Positions 1 through 7,552 of a DNA stretch of 64,000 nt are shown in pieces. Position numbers and translations under genes: made by a program. Origin of the DNA: an uncultured Dehalococcoidia bacterium (GTDB taxonomy: Bacteria; Chloroflexota; Dehalococcoidia; Tepidiformales; Tepidiformaceae); NCBI GenBank assembly GCA_938015525.1, contig CALLPC010000007.1:78351-142350 (forward strand), written 5' to 3'. The stretch's first letter is position 1. Each line of letters opens with the position of its first letter. The notes beneath the pieces are model-generated. The model was not told where the DNA came from and searched no databases. It saw only the letters and a program-made list of their open reading frames with translations.

Positions 1-274
1 CGAGCACATCAGGCCGGTCGCCGGGGGTGTAGATTTCGGTACTCGCGAAGGAGATCTGGAAGCCGGAGACCCCGGGAAGGGAGCCGGCGGGCGCGCGAAT
101 CTCGGCCGGGAAGTCGGGCAGGGTCGCCAGGTCGTTGCCGAAGACGGCAGCAGTGCGGGTGAACTGCGTCCCGGTGAGCTGCATACCGTCGCCGGAGTCA
201 CCGGCGAAGCGGATGGTGACGCGTTCGAGCTCTTCGACGCTGTGTTCGGATTTGAGCTGCGTTTCGGTAGTCAT
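1..274 (-). CDS. korA: 2-oxoacid:ferredoxin oxidoreductase subunit alpha (5' part only)
   Basis: Reading the minus strand from the ATG at 274 gives 91 residues that run off the window edge. The visible part is the N-terminal gamma-type domain of 2-oxoglutarate:ferredoxin oxidoreductase alpha subunits. The motif [14 protein letters not shown] is followed by [18 protein letters not shown] and then GVSGFQI. The family oxidatively decarboxylates 2-oxoacids to acyl-CoA with ferredoxin as acceptor, and works with a KorB partner that is probably the next gene outside the window. The start is 12 bp after the stop of the CBS-domain gene, so the two are probably co-transcribed. Family assignment is firm; the substrate (2-oxoglutarate versus another 2-oxoacid) is inferred. 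Confidence 0.9.
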   Translation of the reverse strand, partial: MTTETQLKSEHSVEELERVTIRFAGDSGDGMQLTGTQFTRTAAVFGNDLATLPDFPAEIRAPAGSLPGVSGFQISFASTEIYTPGDRPDVL

Positions 275-286
275 GAATCTCTGCTT

Positions 287-760
287 CTATCCACCCTCTG
301 GTTGCTCCATCACCTGGTGAGGGCGAGGAGGCAGGTTCAGGACGTCTTCGGGATAGGCCTCCGCGAGGTCGCGGAGGAGGTCGCCGAGCCGCAACACCCC
401 AACCACCCGGCCGCCCTCCACCACGGGCAGGTTCCGGTAGTGATGCTGCTGCATCAGGGCGATTGCTTCGGCCACCGTCCCTGTGGAGGCAATCACCCGG
501 GGCTGCTTCGTGAGGACCGAAGCACCGAGCGGCTGGTCCCAATCGAACCCATCCACCATGCATTTCGTAAGGACGTCGCGTTCCGTGAAGATGCCGCGCA
601 GCTCGCCCTGCTCCATAGCGAGCACGCAGGTGGTGCCGACTCGGTTCATGGTGGCGACGGCCTGGCGAACGGAGATGAATGGCGAAACGGTGGCTGGCTC
701 GCTGAGGGTCAGCTCGGAGAGGCGTTGGTTGACGAACCGGCTGAGCCGGGTGCGGTCCAT
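287..760 (-). CDS. CBS-domain pair protein
   Basis: A 157-residue protein made almost entirely of two CBS motifs. The first runs from about residue 25 to 75 (TVSPFISVRQAVATM, GIFTERDVL) and the second from about 85 to 145 (VAEAIALMQQHHYRNLPVV, GVLRLGDLL). CBS pairs (Bateman modules) bind adenosine nucleotides or SAM and act as energy sensors or regulators. There is no attached catalytic domain. It lies just upstream of korA on the same strand, so it may sense adenylates for the ferredoxin oxidoreductase, but this is inference from position only. Confidence 0.85.
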   Translation of the reverse strand: MDRTRLSRFVNQRLSELTLSEPATVSPFISVRQAVATMNRVGTTCVLAMEQGELRGIFTERDVLTKCMVDGFDWDQPLGASVLTKQPRVIASTGTVAEAIALMQQHHYRNLPVVEGGRVVGVLRLGDLLRDLAEAYPEDVLNLPPRPHQVMEQPEGG

Positions 761-1004
761 CTGCGCTGTCGTTCGCCTGGATGGAATGGTGCGGTCCGGC
801 CTCGCCGGGCGCCACGAAACAAGTGTACGCCCTTTCGCAAAGTCGTGCAGGCCGGACGGGATGCAGAGGACCTCTCGTACTCCCCCGATACGGACTACGA
901 CGCTTCCCTATTTCCCGTGCCCGTCACCTGCCCATCCCTGCAGGTCCACACAGCCGGGGCCGATATTCCGAATACGCCCTGCAACCTGCGGGATTCGGGG
1001 AATC

Positions 1005-2348
1005 ATGGCTTCCAAGGCGCAGATCCAGACGGTCAAGGCGGACTTTCTCGATCCCTCGCTGTACGAAGACACGGGCCTCTCCGGCGTGCCCCGGCTGAGC
1101 CGCGGCGCCGTCATCGGGGCGCTCAGCCGCGCGTTCGACCTCGCGGAGGGCCGAAAACCGGGCCACGCCCAGCGGGTCGCCTACATCGGCGTCTATCTCG
1201 CAAGTGACCTGGGGCTCGAGGCCGGTCGGATCGAAGAGGTTTTCTTCGCCAGTCTCCTCCACGACATCGGCATGGCGGTGATGGACCCGGTCGCCGTGCC
1301 GATGGTGAAACCTTCCCGCCACTGGGGCAGTAACGTGCGCCGGTCGAAACCGGCTGACGTCACGTCGCGGAGTGGCTGGGTGGAGGTCATCGATGCGATC
1401 GCCCGGCATTGTGAGACCGGCGCCGAGGTAGCCCGGCGGATGGGCTTCGCCGAAGCCGTCGCCCGCGCGGTGCTGGGCCACCATGACTGCTGGGACGGGT
1501 CCGGACGTCCGGGCGCCACGCCGGGGCCGGCAACGCCGCTCGTCAGCCGTATCGTCGCCCTCGCTGACCGGTTCGAGACCCTGCTCGACGGGGATGCGCC
1601 ACCCCTCGTGCTCCGCCGGAGCGGGCCAGACCTCCTGCGCGACATGGCCGGGCAGGAACTGGACCCCGAATTGGCTGAACGAATGGCGGCTATCGCTTCA
1701 CGCGATGACTTCTGGCTCGGACTGTATGACCACGACCTCGGCGCCGGGCTGATGGCCCTCAACTACGGGGGAGTGCTGGCCAGGGACGAGCTGTTCGACC
1801 TGCTCGGCGTCCTTGCGGACGTCATCGACGTGCGCAACGGGCGCTCCGAGGGGTCCGGACGCCGCGTCGCCGACCTCGCGCGGAAAGTTGCATTGCACTG
1901 CGACATGACGGAGCGCCGCGCTGACCTCCTGAAGGTGGCCACGCTGCTCCACGATATCGGGACGCTTGGTGTGCCAGCCCGGTATCTGCGTAAGCCGGAC
2001 ATCCTGAGTGTGGACGAGATGTCGGCTGTGCAGATGCACCCGGTCTATGCCCGCGACATCCTGGGTGAGATTCCTGGGCTCGGTGCGGCGGCCTGGTGGG
2101 TCGGCTGCCACCACGAACGGGTCGACGGTAAAGGTTACCCCGGCATGCTCGAGGGCAGCGAAGTGCCGGCCGAGGCCCAGATCATCGGCATGTGCGAAAC
2201 CTTCGACGCACTCACCAACGACCGGCCATACCGGCGGGCGCTGCCCCGGTCGGAGGCCTTCGAAATCATGCGGGGGCTGGCCGGGAACCGGTTCGACCCC
2301 TACCTGCTTGCGCGCTTCGAAAGCGTCGCGGGCCCGTTCGACGCCTGA
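1005..2348 (+). CDS. Tandem HD-GYP phosphohydrolase (putative c-di-GMP phosphodiesterase)
   Basis: A 447-residue protein with two HD-GYP-type halves and no obvious sensor domain. The first half (about residues 50-200) has HDIG in LLHDIGMAV and a later HHDCWDGSGRP. The second (about 285-430) has LLHDIGTLGVP and the fuller signature HHERVDGKGYP, then FDALTNDRPYR. HD-GYP enzymes hydrolyse cyclic di-GMP with a di- or tri-iron site. The start at ATG 1005 is chosen because upstream in-frame sequence is antisense to the CBS gene and not protein-like. Most HD-GYP proteins have one such domain, so the duplication is unusual. It may act on motility with the Che cluster further along, but that is speculative. 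Confidence 0.85.
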   Translation: MASKAQIQTVKADFLDPSLYEDTGLSGVPRLSRGAVIGALSRAFDLAEGRKPGHAQRVAYIGVYLASDLGLEAGRIEEVFFASLLHDIGMAVMDPVAVPMVKPSRHWGSNVRRSKPADVTSRSGWVEVIDAIARHCETGAEVARRMGFAEAVARAVLGHHDCWDGSGRPGATPGPATPLVSRIVALADRFETLLDGDAPPLVLRRSGPDLLRDMAGQELDPELAERMAAIASRDDFWLGLYDHDLGAGLMALNYGGVLARDELFDLLGVLADVIDVRNGRSEGSGRRVADLARKVALHCDMTERRADLLKVATLLHDIGTLGVPARYLRKPDILSVDEMSAVQMHPVYARDILGEIPGLGAAAWWVGCHHERVDGKGYPGMLEGSEVPAEAQIIGMCETFDALTNDRPYRRALPRSEAFEIMRGLAGNRFDPYLLARFESVAGPFDA

Positions 2349-2386
2349 GACGGGCGCCATCCCGTCCGGAAGGCACTTCCCGCTGA

Positions 2387-2416
2387 GCCGGGGCCGGCGA
2401 AATCGCCGGCCCCGGC
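2387..2416 (+). terminator. GC-rich hairpin, probable terminator
   Basis: A perfect inverted repeat (GCCGGGGCCGGC paired with its complement, with a central GAAATC) follows the HD-GYP stop codon by about 40 bp. No U-tract follows, so it may be an L-shaped or I-shaped terminator, or an mRNA-end stabiliser. Confidence 0.55.
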
Positions 2417-2485
2417 AGCATTCATCCGCGGTTCGAACGGGCGGCGCTACAATGCCGGCCACGACCCTTTCGGTGGAGCGCATGT

Positions 2486-3133
2486 ATGGCGACGCGGGTC
2501 ATCTCTATCTCCCGGCAGGTCGGGACGGCGGGCGAAGAAGTGGCGCGGGGAGTCGCCGACCGGCTGGGCTTCCGATACGTCGACTACCAGGTAATCCAGG
2601 AGGCAGCAGCGGAAGCCGGCGTCTCACCGGAGACCGTCTCCGAAGCAGAGCACACCCCATCGCTCCTGACACGCATCCTCGAGTCCCTGGCCAGAAACCC
2701 AGCGATGCCCGCCGCGGGGTGGGCAGACCCGGTGCCGCTGACCACCAGCCCGCTCCACACCTCGGCTGATTATCGCCGGTTCCTCGAGCAGGTCATCCGC
2801 GACCTCGCCGACCGGGGTGAATGCGTCATCGTGGGCCATGCGGCCCAGGTCATCCTTCGGGACCGGAGTGACGCTGTCCGTGCACTCATCACGGGCTCGC
2901 CCAAATACCGCGCCCGGCGCATCATGACCGGTATGGGCGTCGACGAGAAGGAGGCGCTCAAAATCATCGAAAGGACCGATAACGAACGGTTGGAGTATTT
3001 CCGCCGCTTTTACGAAACCGGATGGCTGACTCCGAGCACCTACGACCTGTGCATCAACACGGACCACCTCTCACCCGGGCAGGCGGCCGAGGTCATCGTG
3101 CATTTCGCCTCGCTGCCGCGGGGATTCTCCTGA
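2486..3133 (+). CDS. Cytidylate kinase-like family protein
   Basis: A 215-residue protein that starts with the ISRQVGTAGEEVA segment typical of the cytidylate kinase-like family (PF13189 type). The nucleotide-binding loop is degenerate and lacks the GxGKGT lysine of true Cmk. ECVIVGHAAQVIL and RARRIMTGMG further match the family. The substrate of these proteins is generally not known. A -10-like TACAAT is at 2448-2453, about 32 bp upstream of the ATG. The 3' end overlaps the proposed start of the next lipoprotein gene, so the two are probably one transcript. Confidence 0.8.
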   Translation: MATRVISISRQVGTAGEEVARGVADRLGFRYVDYQVIQEAAAEAGVSPETVSEAEHTPSLLTRILESLARNPAMPAAGWADPVPLTTSPLHTSADYRRFLEQVIRDLADRGECVIVGHAAQVILRDRSDAVRALITGSPKYRARRIMTGMGVDEKEALKIIERTDNERLEYFRRFYETGWLTPSTYDLCINTDHLSPGQAAEVIVHFASLPRGFS

Positions 3134-3669
3134 TCGCCGCAGGGACGGCGAGCTGCGGAAGAGGGGACGAGGGCCACCGTAAAACAACCGCGACCGTTGC
3201 CCCGGCGTCGACCGCTGCCGACCTCGTGCCGGACCTTTCCGCCGAGGGATTCCGACTGGAGGCCAGCGGTAAGCTCCCGGCAATTACGCCGGGTCAGGAC
3301 GCTTTTATCGCGATTTTTGCCGGTTCGAAGTCTGCCGTCTCGAGCATCCGGGTGGAGGTCAATCTGCTGCCGGCCGCCGATGCCGCGAAGGCGCAGTTCG
3401 GCGCCATTGCCGATGCCCTCCGCAATCCTCCGCCCGACCTTTTCGGACCGGGGACTACCCAGGCCGATGGTATTCCCGTTTACCAGGCGGACGAGGCGCG
3501 CAGTTACGTCACCTCGAAACCAGATGCACAGGGAAATCTCGTCTACTCTGACGCGTACCGGATGGGCCGCGCGATCGTCATCGTGTACACACTGGGAAAT
3601 GACCCAGCAATCGCGAACGCCGCCCGGGAGCTGGTCGCGAAACGCATCGACAGCCGGGCACCGCGATAG
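3049..3669 (+). CDS. Putative lipoprotein of unknown function
   Basis: The frame encodes a secretion signal, LAAAGILLIAAGTAS followed by Cys, so the mature protein is probably lipid-anchored. It is followed by a low-complexity Thr/Ala linker and a compact domain of about 150 residues with no family I recognise. GTG at 3049 gives 206 residues; ATG at 3022 would give 215. Both starts lie inside the preceding kinase-like gene, an overlap of 85 bp or more. No closer ATG or GTG exists, so the start is the weak point. Confidence 0.6.
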   Translation: MHQHGPPLTRAGGRGHRAFRLAAAGILLIAAGTASCGRGDEGHRKTTATVAPASTAADLVPDLSAEGFRLEASGKLPAITPGQDAFIAIFAGSKSAVSSIRVEVNLLPAADAAKAQFGAIADALRNPPPDLFGPGTTQADGIPVYQADEARSYVTSKPDAQGNLVYSDAYRMGRAIVIVYTLGNDPAIANAARELVAKRIDSRAPR

Positions 3670-3707
3670 CCTGCCGGCCCACACTGGGCAGTGCTAGGAT
3701 GCCGGGC

Positions 3708-4994
3708 ATGTCCCACGCACTCGAAGCCCGCGGCCGCCGCCTCCCTTTTTCGTTCACCGCGCTCGACGCTGCCGTCCGACGCGAGGTCGTCTACCTCGAA
3801 GCCAGTGACACCGCGCAGAGCTTCGGCATCCTCTACCTGCCTCCGAATCACCAGCCGCGAACCGTCGTGTACCTGATGCACCCCCGGGGCGAATTCACCC
3901 GCCACTACGTCGTACCCGGGCTTGTCGCCCGCGGTTACGCAGTCTTTGGGCAGAACAGCCGCTACCTAAACAACGACACGGACATGGTCCATGAGCGGAT
4001 TCTGCTGGACATTGCCGCCGGGATGCGGTGGCTGCGGGAGCGGGCGTTTGAACACATCGTGCTGCTCGGGAACTCGGGCGGCGGCTCGCTGCTCGCCTTC
4101 TACCAGTCGCAGGCCTCGCGGCCGCCAGCCGAACGGCTCACCTCGACCCCCTCGGGCGAGGCGATCGACCTCGCATCGGAGGTGATGCCCGCGGGCGACC
4201 TGTACATCGCCGTAGCAGCTCATCTCGGCGAGGGGCGATTCATGCTGAACGTCCTCGACCCGAGTGTCACGAACGAATCGGACCCGGCGAGCTACGACCC
4301 TGCGTGGGACATGTACAACCCGGAGAACGGCTACCGGCCCTATCCGGAGCCGAGCCGCTATGACCCCACCTGGCTGGCCGAATACCGGCGGCGCCAGCGC
4401 GAGCGAAGCCTTCGCCTCGACGCAATCGCGCGTGAGTACCTCGCTGAACATCTCTTTTTCCGGGGCGAGCTCCGCTCCGACCGGTTCGCGACGCTTCCGG
4501 CCGCCACGCGGGGCCTCATCGCCCGGCGGGCACGCCTCGGGCGGTATATGGTCATCTACCGCACCCTGGCAAACCCGGCGTATCTCGACCCGTCTCTCGA
4601 CCCCAGCCGGCGGCCGCTAGGCAGTATCTTTTCGCCCGGGGACCCCATCATCGGGAACTACGGCTACGGCGGTCTCGCTCGGGTGATGACACCCCGCGGC
4701 TGGCTGAGCACCTGGAGCGGCACCAGCTCCCAGGCCGACCTCCCGGACACGATCCGCTACGTGCAAGTGCCGACCCTCATCGTTTACGCGGACGGCGACT
4801 GCGACATCTTCCCATCCGAACAGCAGGAGATCCTGGAGCGGAGCGGTGCTGCCGATAAGCAGCTGGTGACGCTGGAGTGGGCCGACCACTACCTGAACCC
4901 GGTCGGAGAGGAGGGGCGAAAGCTCGCGGACCCGAGGGAGCGGCTACTCGACATCATCGTGCCCTGGGTCGAGGCGCGCATCGGGGACCCGTAG
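3708..4994 (+). CDS. Alpha/beta hydrolase family protein
   Basis: A 428-residue protein with an alpha/beta-hydrolase core. The strand after about residue 40 reads TVVYLMHPRGEFTRHYV. The nucleophile elbow is GNSGGG (Ser near residue 117). Near the C-terminus are the acid-bearing strand VYADGDCDIFP and the His-containing WADHYLNP. A long insertion (about 145-300), rich in Tyr/Arg/Asp, separates the two parts. The start ATG 3708 is preferred over ATG 3699 because a -10-like TAGGAT (3695-3700) ends 7 nt before it and overlaps 3699. Substrate unknown. Confidence 0.8.
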   Translation: MSHALEARGRRLPFSFTALDAAVRREVVYLEASDTAQSFGILYLPPNHQPRTVVYLMHPRGEFTRHYVVPGLVARGYAVFGQNSRYLNNDTDMVHERILLDIAAGMRWLRERAFEHIVLLGNSGGGSLLAFYQSQASRPPAERLTSTPSGEAIDLASEVMPAGDLYIAVAAHLGEGRFMLNVLDPSVTNESDPASYDPAWDMYNPENGYRPYPEPSRYDPTWLAEYRRRQRERSLRLDAIAREYLAEHLFFRGELRSDRFATLPAATRGLIARRARLGRYMVIYRTLANPAYLDPSLDPSRRPLGSIFSPGDPIIGNYGYGGLARVMTPRGWLSTWSGTSSQADLPDTIRYVQVPTLIVYADGDCDIFPSEQQEILERSGAADKQLVTLEWADHYLNPVGEEGRKLADPRERLLDIIVPWVEARIGDP

Positions 4995-5370
4995 GCAGGG
5001 GCTCCCGCCGGAGGCCAGGACAAAGAGTCGCCAGGTCTGCCGGGGCAGCCTTTGCATACCCGGCCCGCGGCGGGTATTGCGGAGGCTAACCGCGGTGCTC
5101 CCAGCCCTGGGCCGGACAGTGGCCCGCCTGGGTCGGCGCAGCCGCAGCATCGACTGCTACGCTGAAGACCTCGTCATCGGCAACGGTGCCATCCGGGCGC
5201 AGGACCTGGCAGGGCTACGCGTGGAGCCGGAGGACGTGGCCATGATGGACAAGCCCGGGGCAGCCGGCGCGCGAGCCGTCCGGTGCGGAGATTGTGCCCG
5301 TTTGCGTCGGCGAAAGGTCAGGGCGCTGCCCGGCCGGACCGCGGAAATCCGGATATGCCCTTCGCGCCAG
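4995..5370. other. Non-coding gap, no confident gene
   Basis: About 380 bp between the hydrolase and the comM promoter. Reading frames on both strands are Arg-rich and look like random GC-rich translation. One plus-frame stretch near 5145-5240 is slightly protein-like, but it has no supporting start, RBS or recognisable domain. It could be a decayed gene. Confidence 0.4.
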
Positions 5371-5401
5371 TTGACCCCTGCGCCGGGCGGCTGGCTACAA
5401 T
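5371..5401 (+). promoter_or_regulatory. Candidate promoter of comM, leaderless
   Basis: TTGACC at 5371-5376 and TACAAT at 5396-5401, spaced by 19 bp (18 if the -10 is shifted one base). The ATG at 5408 is 6 nt after the -10, so transcription would start at or near the start codon. Confidence 0.55.
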
Positions 5402-5407
5402 CCGGCG

Positions 5408-6937
5408 ATGCTCGCCCGCGTCCTGAGCTGTGCGGTCGTCGGGCTCGATGGCGAGCTCGTCGAAGTCGAAATCGATATCACCCGGGCCCAGCTCCCGGCG
5501 ATGACCGTGGTGGGCCTGCCGGATACGGCGGTGCAGGAGTCGCGGGAGCGCGTCCGGGCCGCCATCCGGAACAGCGGACTGGCCTGGCCGGCGAACAACC
5601 GCATCACCGTGAACCTGGCCCCTGCGGACCTGCGGAAAGAAGGTCCTGCCTACGACCTGCCCATCGCCGTCGGCATCCTGCTCGCCTCCGGCCAGGTCGC
5701 GGCCGAGCCCCATGACGCGGTGTTTCTCGGCGAGCTGGCGCTGACCGGGGACGTTCGGCCGGTGCGAGGCGTGTTGCCGATGGCGATGACCGCGGCGGCG
5801 CGCGGGATACGCCGCGCTTTCGTGCCGGCCGAGAATGCCGCCGAGGCGGCCCTGGTGGAAGGCCTCGACGTCTTTCCGGTGCCCTCATTGAGCGCACTGG
5901 CCGCCCACCTCAACGGGGTGTTGGACCTCGCGCGGTTCGTGTCGAGCGGCGAGCCGACCGACGACCCGCTCGCGGCGGCGGTGACGGATTTCGCGGACAT
6001 CGTCGGGCAGGAGCATGTGAAGCGCGCGCTCGAGGTCGCGGCGGCGGGCGGTCACAACCTCGTGATGAAGGGGCCGCCCGGCAGCGGGAAGACGCTGCTG
6101 GCGCGCGCCGTGCCGGGCATCCTCCCGCCGCTCACGGCTGCCGAGGCGATGGAAGTGACCCGCATCTATAGCGTGGCGGGGCTGCTGCCACCGGGCGCCG
6201 GCCTGGTAGGGAGCCGGCCGTTCCGATCGCCGCACCACACCATTTCGAACGCCGGGCTCGTGGGCGGGGGTTCGGTGCCGCGGCCCGGCGAAATCACCCT
6301 CGCCCACCGCGGCGTGCTGTTCCTCGATGAGCTTCTGGAGTTCGACCCGCATGTGCTGGAGATGCTTCGCCAGCCGCTGGAGGACAAGACGGTCACCATC
6401 AGCCGGGCGAAACAGGCGGTCACGTTCCCGGCGAGCTTCATGCTCTGCGGAGCGCTCAACCCGTGCCCCTGCGGCTATCTCGGCGACCCTGAGCGGCCGT
6501 GCACCTGCCCCCCGGCCGTGGTCGGGAGGTATCAGCGCCGCCTCAGCGGCCCCCTCATGGACCGTATCGACATCTTCGTCGACGTGCCCCGCGTCCCGCT
6601 CGAGAAGCTGACGGCTGCCGCGCGGGGCGAACCCTCGTGGGCCGTGCGGGAGCGGGTAGCCAGGGCGCGCGAGGTCCAGGCTGAACGCTTCGCCGGGACC
6701 AGGACCGCAACGAACGGCGAGATGTCGCCAGCACAGGTGCGCGATTTTGCGCAGGGGGCACTCGAACCGGCAGCAGCAGAGCTGCTGAAGCGGGCAGTGG
6801 AGCGGCTGAATCTTTCTGCCCGGGCGTTCCACCGGGTGCTGAAAGTGGCGCGAACGATTGCCGACCTGGCCGGGTCGGCGCAGATCGGCCCGGCGCACAT
6901 GGCCGAGAGCATCCAGTACCGGGCGCGGCTGGACTAA
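5408..6937 (+). CDS. comM: YifB/ComM family Mg-chelatase-like AAA+ ATPase
   Basis: A 509-residue protein of typical family length. The N-terminal Lon-like fold domain (about residues 1-175) includes MTVVGLPDTAVQESRERVR and LGELALTGDVRPVRG. The AAA+ core follows, with Walker A GPPGSGKT near residue 222 and the Walker B region LFLDELLEF. A zinc-binding segment NPCPCGYLGD...CTCPP comes next, then the C-terminal LNLSARAFHRVLKVARTIADL. In Vibrio and Haemophilus ComM is a branch-migration helicase for integrating transformed DNA; a recombination role here is by family. The 3' end overlaps the convergent small gene by 4 bp. Confidence 0.93.
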   Translation: MLARVLSCAVVGLDGELVEVEIDITRAQLPAMTVVGLPDTAVQESRERVRAAIRNSGLAWPANNRITVNLAPADLRKEGPAYDLPIAVGILLASGQVAAEPHDAVFLGELALTGDVRPVRGVLPMAMTAAARGIRRAFVPAENAAEAALVEGLDVFPVPSLSALAAHLNGVLDLARFVSSGEPTDDPLAAAVTDFADIVGQEHVKRALEVAAAGGHNLVMKGPPGSGKTLLARAVPGILPPLTAAEAMEVTRIYSVAGLLPPGAGLVGSRPFRSPHHTISNAGLVGGGSVPRPGEITLAHRGVLFLDELLEFDPHVLEMLRQPLEDKTVTISRAKQAVTFPASFMLCGALNPCPCGYLGDPERPCTCPPAVVGRYQRRLSGPLMDRIDIFVDVPRVPLEKLTAAARGEPSWAVRERVARAREVQAERFAGTRTATNGEMSPAQVRDFAQGALEPAAAELLKRAVERLNLSARAFHRVLKVARTIADLAGSAQIGPAHMAESIQYRARLD

Positions 6938-7221
6938 TCGCTCGGCGGCTCCTTGCCGGGGGAAGTCCCAAGAGATTCCATGAACCTCTGAAACGCCTCG
7001 GGGCTCGCCCACGCAAACGGGGCCTCACGGGCGCGCTGGAGCCAGGCCTCGAAATCGGCCGCAGCCTCCGCCGCGAGTTCGCCGAGCCGCACGTTCGCTT
7101 CCACCAGCAAACTCGCCGAAGCGAACAGGTCGGACCAGCGCTGGAGAACGACGGCATACTGGCGGCCAAACTCGAGCGCGCGGTCCGAGGGAGCGAGGAA
7201 CGGCGAGCGCCCGCGTGCCAT
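6934..7221 (-). CDS. Small helical protein of unknown function (weakly phasin-like)
   Basis: A 95-residue protein rich in Ala, Glu and Leu and predicted to be mainly alpha-helical, with the segment FGRQYAVVLQRWSDLF followed by a long amphipathic helix and a charged tail. The composition recalls phasin or polyester-granule-associated proteins, but no signature is clear. The start at 7221 is supported by a TATACT hexamer on the minus strand (7228-7233) that ends 6 nt upstream, giving a leaderless transcript. Confidence 0.65.
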   Translation of the reverse strand: MARGRSPFLAPSDRALEFGRQYAVVLQRWSDLFASASLLVEANVRLGELAAEAAADFEAWLQRAREAPFAWASPEAFQRFMESLGTSPGKEPPSD

Positions 7222-7227
7222 GGGGGG

Positions 7228-7233
7228 AGTATA
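7228..7233 (-). promoter_or_regulatory. -10 element TATACT, leaderless start
   Basis: The minus strand reads TATACT, then six C residues, then ATG at 7221. This is one of the clearest cases of the window-wide pattern of a -10 hexamer set 6-7 nt before the start codon. Confidence 0.5.
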
Positions 7234-7277
7234 CGCCGGCGGCGGCGTCACCTGCTGACGATGTTCGAACATTTGTG

Positions 7278-7307
7278 TTGACACCAGCACATCCGTTCGC
7301 CTAGGCT
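7278..7307 (+). promoter_or_regulatory. Candidate promoter of the small membrane protein gene
   Basis: A perfect TTGACA at 7278-7283 and a weak TAGGCT at 7302-7307, with an 18-bp spacer. A 12-bp perfect palindrome ATGTTCGAACAT lies directly upstream (7261-7272), an arrangement expected for regulator binding. Confidence 0.45.
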
Positions 7308-7333
7308 CTGTTCCACGTTTCGAACGGATGTGC
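7287..7333. repeat. Perfect 13-bp inverted repeat in the promoter/leader
   Basis: GCACATCCGTTCG at 7287-7299 has its exact reverse complement at 7321-7333, with a 21-bp spacer holding the predicted -10. It can act as a two-site operator in DNA or, if transcribed, as part of a hairpin that ends 5 nt before the ATG at 7339. Confidence 0.7.
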
Positions 7334-7338
7334 GCATC

Positions 7339-7551
7339 ATGGCGAACCCTCTTCTCACCGTCCTCGTCGACCTCGCCCTCATCGGTTCCGCGCTGGGCAT
7401 TCTCAGCGCAATGCTGGCGGAAGCGTGCATCGACCGTCGGCCGCGCATCGGCACCCACCGGCCTCGACCGGTCCATCGGCCGCTCAGCTCGGCCGCACCA
7501 AAGCGGGACCGCGGGCTTCAGCTCACGGTGGGAGGCCGCCGCATTGCCTGA
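7339..7551 (+). CDS. Small single-span membrane protein
   Basis: A 70-residue protein with an N-terminal hydrophobic helix (about residues 4-28, PLLTVLVDLALIGSALGILS) and a basic, Arg/Pro-rich soluble tail. No family is recognised. The upstream region has a strong -35, a 12-bp palindrome and a 13-bp inverted repeat, which argues that it is a real and tightly controlled gene. It ends 1 bp from the stop of the convergent relA. GTG 7330 is an alternative start. Confidence 0.5.
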   Translation: MANPLLTVLVDLALIGSALGILSAMLAEACIDRRPRIGTHRPRPVHRPLSSAAPKRDRGLQLTVGGRRIA

Positions 7552-7552
7552 G

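Noticed and set aside
5077..5715. A 212-codon plus-strand frame before and into comM
   Set aside because: Its second half is the wrong frame of comM, and the first half lacks a domain and SD.
7261..7283. Possible SOS (LexA) box, GAAC-N4-GTGT
   Set aside because: Only half of the Gram-positive or actinobacterial consensus GAAC-N4-GTTC is present; the symmetry belongs to a different palindrome.
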